From Planctomycetaceae bacterium (GTDB taxonomy: Bacteria > Planctomycetota > Planctomycetia > Planctomycetales > Planctomycetaceae): a stretch of 8,017 nucleotides of DNA. Within the stretch, counting starts at the first letter, position 1; every line of letters starts with the position of its first letter. Below the pieces are notes generated by a model. That model was not told where the DNA came from. It searched no databases and was given only the letters and a program-made list of their open reading frames with translations. A program made the position numbers and the translations under genes. Where the stretch lies: positions 1 through 8,017 of the forward strand of contig JAGQQP010000178.1 in assembly GCA_020426085.1 (NCBI GenBank). The letters are read 5' to 3'. Below, piece by piece: positions 6,111 to 8,017 of the stretch.

Positions 6111-6773
6111 TCAGATACCATCCCACACCGGCACTTCCAGAAATTCGGAGAGTGTTTTAGCATCCTCACGCACCTGGTCCAGTTTGCCGTGGTCGACGAC
6201 GTTGGTTCTCAGGCCTTCCCGGGAGACGAGATTCATTTCATAGCTGTAATACGAACTGTCACTATCACTGATGTGTTCTGAAATGAGCTGGATGGAATAG
6301 ATTTCCCTGAACGGCATCAGCAACTCATTGGCAGTCGCATACAGCATTTCGTCGGCTGGTATCTTTCCTTTCCAGAAGCAGTCGTGCTGCTTATCGAATA
6401 CAACGGGCGTGGTTTCGAAATAGAACATCAGTCCGCCGGCGAGCGCAAACAGCAGTCCGACTCCCCCCGGAATGAGTACTTCCGGCTTGAACAGGGTGCC
6501 GTTCGAGATGATTTGAGTGATTGTAAAAAATAGTGCGATCAATCCGAGAAAAAAGAAGAGCAGGTAAAACGCTTTCGCTCCCAGTGTGGCGCGGAATTCG
6601 TAGCGGTGTGGAGAGACCTGCACCAGTTTCCGCGTGCAGAAGTTCGCTCCCCCTTTCTTGAGAGGCGACCATTCCGTCTTCAACGCGACCGGATCGTCCA
6701 GCGTCGTGGGGTCAAAAGGTGGAGGACCCTCGGGCACCAGGCTTTTGATTTTGTCTACCAGTTTTCGAAACAT
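6111..6773 (-). CDS. Two-helix membrane protein with PH-like C-terminal region, unknown function
   Basis: 220 residues, ATG start with AAGGCGG 7 bases upstream. The N-terminal 60 residues are soluble (VPEGPPPFDPTTLDDPVA, then KKGGANFCTRKL). Two hydrophobic helices follow at about 68-89 (FYLLFFFLGLIALFF) and 99-119 (glycine-rich IPGGVGLLFALAGG). The C-terminal 100 residues are soluble: VVFDKQHDCFWKGK, MPFREIYSIQLISEH, YSYEMNLVSREG, and a conserved-looking end NVVDHGKLDQVREDAKTLSEFLEVPVWDGI. This layout, with strand-rich VVFD/CFWKG, FREIYSIQL and a closing helix, resembles bacterial PH-like membrane proteins; I recall similar endings in uncharacterised proteins of other bacteria but cannot verify this. 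It is first in the minus-strand group, 28 bases before the SUKH gene, and has the normal GC content of the window. Role unknown. Confidence 0.85.
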   Translation of the reverse strand: MFRKLVDKIKSLVPEGPPPFDPTTLDDPVALKTEWSPLKKGGANFCTRKLVQVSPHRYEFRATLGAKAFYLLFFFLGLIALFFTITQIISNGTLFKPEVLIPGGVGLLFALAGGLMFYFETTPVVFDKQHDCFWKGKIPADEMLYATANELLMPFREIYSIQLISEHISDSDSSYYSYEMNLVSREGLRTNVVDHGKLDQVREDAKTLSEFLEVPVWDGI

Positions 6774-6893
6774 GCATCATCCGCCTTAAGCCAGAACGAA
6801 ATCCATCATATCAAGATTATTTCGCAAGGGTATACACATTCCCACAATAAGAGGTCTATCAAAAGTGACCAATATGAGACAAGTCCAAATCGA

Positions 6894-6908
6894 TTAAGAC
6901 CGTCTTAA
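6894..6908. promoter_or_regulatory. 15-bp palindrome, possible operator
   Basis: TTAAGAC-C-GTCTTAA is a perfect inverted repeat with a single central base. With so short a spacer it suits a dimeric DNA-binding protein better than an RNA hairpin. It lies 120 bases from the start of the minus-strand gene and 161 bases from the SulP start, in a region serving both. No cognate regulator is in the window. Confidence 0.35.
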
Positions 6909-6969
6909 ATATCGTAGAACCACCGTGTCCCCACTTTCCTGCCTGACAGAATATCACAGCGGACACAAA

Positions 6970-6992
6970 CTTTGTAAGATTCGCTTTGTAAG
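6970..6992. repeat. Direct repeat CTTTGTAAG, 14-base period
   Basis: CTTTGTAAG occurs at 6970-6978 and again at 6984-6992, an exact 9-base match with a 14-base start-to-start distance. The first copy overlaps the small palindrome ACAAACTTTGT (6965-6975). It lies about 80-100 bases before the SulP start codon, a place where regulator half-sites would be expected. Confidence 0.4.
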
Positions 6993-7007
6993 CATTCAAG
7001 ATACAAA

Positions 7008-7028
7008 CCTGAAAACGCAATCCTGAAA
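7008..7028. repeat. Direct repeat CCTGAAA, 14-base period
   Basis: CCTGAAA occurs at 7008-7014 and 7022-7028, again 14 bases apart, 41 bases before the SulP start. The shared 14-base period with the pair at 6970-6992 is curious, but the two pairs are not in phase (38 bases between first copies) and a 7-base match is short. Confidence 0.25.
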
Positions 7029-7069
7029 TTCCACATTGAATACAGGTGATTGTCCGGAGATAACCCGCC

Positions 7070-8017
7070 ATGTCTCGACAAGCAACCCTGGCCGACAGTC
7101 TGCGCCGCGACCTGACAGCGAGCCTGGTCATATTTCTGGTCGCGCTGCCACTCTGCCTGGGAATTGCCCTGGCTTCGAATGCCCCTCTGATCTCCGGCTT
7201 GATCTCCGGGATTATTGGCGGCATTGTTGTAGGCACGCTCAGTCACTCACAGACCAGCGTCAGTGGTCCCGCTGCGGGACTGACTGCGGTTGTCTCAACA
7301 CAGATCGCACTGCTGGGCTCCTTCGAATCATTTTTGATGGCAGTCACACTCGCCGGTCTGATTCAGGTCATCGCGGGGCTGCTGCGGGCGGGCTTTGTTT
7401 CGATGTTCATCCCCTCCGGTGTCGTAAAAGGCATGCTGACAGGCATCGGTCTGTTGCTCATTCTGAAACAGTTCCCCTACCTGTTTGGATATGACATCCC
7501 GCTGGGAAAAAATATCTCCTTTGCAGAGCTCGTGAACCAGAACATTTTTCATGACCTCATCTCACTCGCCGTCGTCCCCTGGCATGCGGGGGCGATGACC
7601 ATTGGAATTCTCTCGATCATTCTGCTCCTGATCTGGGACCGGATTCAGTTACTCAAGCGGTTTCCCATTCCCGGCCCTTTGATCGTGGTTGCCGTCGCTG
7701 TTGCCATCAATCAGCTGGTTTTTGCGAGACTGGGGGCAGGCTGGTACATCCGGGGGGCAGGCATGGTTCAGGTGCCTGTGTTCAGCAGCCTGGAAGAATT
7801 TGATCAGATCCTGCTGTTTCCTGATTTTTCGACGCTGGCTGATTCAAAAGTGTATGTGGCGGCGATCACGATTGCGATCGTTGCCTCACTTGAGACTCTG
7901 CTGAACCTGGAAGCCGTCGATCGACTCGATCCGCGACAGAGACATTCCCCCCGCAGTCGCGAACTGTTTGCCCAGGGCTGTGGGAATCTTTCCGCGGGTC
8001 TGCTGGGCGGACTGCCT
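7070..8017 (+). CDS. SulP-family inorganic anion transporter, 3' end cut off by the window
   Basis: ATG at 7070 with GGAGA 9 bases upstream. The frame stays open for 316 codons to the window edge, so only the N-terminal two thirds or so of the membrane domain is seen. The start RRDLTASLVIFLVALPLCLGIALA leads into the glycine-rich ISGLISGIIGGIVVG helices and the SGPAAGLTAVV motif (65-75) near the third helix, all typical of SulP proteins. Later come a charged loop with FPIPGPLIVV and the motif ETLLNLEAVDRLDP (275-288) followed by RSRELFAQGCGN and GLLGGLP, as in the conserved helix 8-10 region. SulP proteins move sulfate, bicarbonate or related anions across the inner membrane. The substrate cannot be told from this part, and whether a STAS or carbonic-anhydrase domain follows lies outside the window. 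It is divergent from the minus-strand gene group. Family call strong. Confidence 0.92.
   Translation, partial: MSRQATLADSLRRDLTASLVIFLVALPLCLGIALASNAPLISGLISGIIGGIVVGTLSHSQTSVSGPAAGLTAVVSTQIALLGSFESFLMAVTLAGLIQVIAGLLRAGFVSMFIPSGVVKGMLTGIGLLLILKQFPYLFGYDIPLGKNISFAELVNQNIFHDLISLAVVPWHAGAMTIGILSIILLLIWDRIQLLKRFPIPGPLIVVAVAVAINQLVFARLGAGWYIRGAGMVQVPVFSSLEEFDQILLFPDFSTLADSKVYVAAITIAIVASLETLLNLEAVDRLDPRQRHSPRSRELFAQGCGNLSAGLLGGLP

Larger units (their letters stand above)
6774..7069. promoter_or_regulatory. Divergent intergenic region upstream of the SulP gene
   Basis: These 296 bases separate the minus-strand four-gene group from the plus-strand transporter and must carry both promoters. No confident -35/-10 pair was found. 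The left half is AT-rich. It contains the palindrome at 6894-6908 and two direct-repeat pairs at 6970-6992 and 7008-7028, listed separately. No gene was seen here. Confidence 0.5.

Noticed and set aside
6859..7494. Frames on both strands overlapping the start of the SulP gene
   Set aside because: The SulP frame is open to the window end and matches the family throughout; the others are out-of-frame readings of it.

Overview
The window most likely comes from a planctomycete, probably a Gimesia-like member of the Planctomycetaceae. The main reasons are a DUF1559 protein (prepilin-like N-terminus plus a C-terminal H-X9-DG motif, a family expanded in this phylum) next to a small lipoprotein with a carboxypeptidase-regulatory-like fold, and the moderate GC content. 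Taxonomy is inferred from gene content only. No rRNA, tRNA, CRISPR array, transposase or integrase was seen.

Layout, left to right. (1) 9-1573, minus strand: the DUF1559 protein and, downstream of it, the lipoprotein, separated by a 110-base gap holding two perfect hairpins. (2) 1574-1932: a 359-base divergent intergenic region with one strong hairpin and, just before the next gene, a terminator-like element with a 7-codon reading frame in its loop. (3) 1933-4467, plus strand: a Tat-exported PhoX/DUF839-type phosphatase and a secreted beta-propeller phytase, separated by a 13-bp hairpin. Together they look like an extracytoplasmic module for taking phosphate from organic esters. (4) 4641-6773, minus strand: four genes read from right to left, namely a two-helix membrane protein with a PH-like C-terminal part, a SUKH (SMI1/KNR4) protein, a 92-residue single-helix protein and a putative small lipoprotein. 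The first three are 24-28 bases apart and look like one transcription unit. The SUKH gene and the 92-residue gene are clearly AT-richer than both flanks. (5) 6774-7069: a divergent intergenic region with a palindrome and two direct-repeat pairs. (6) 7070 to the window end, plus strand: a SulP-family anion transporter cut off by the window edge.

Most of the window is ordinary planctomycete accessory content. The parts most worth a second look are the AT-rich SUKH island, the structured leader before the PhoX-type gene, and the PhoX-phytase pairing. I did not find a clearly new multi-gene system. Functional assignments rest on motifs read by eye, with no database search.
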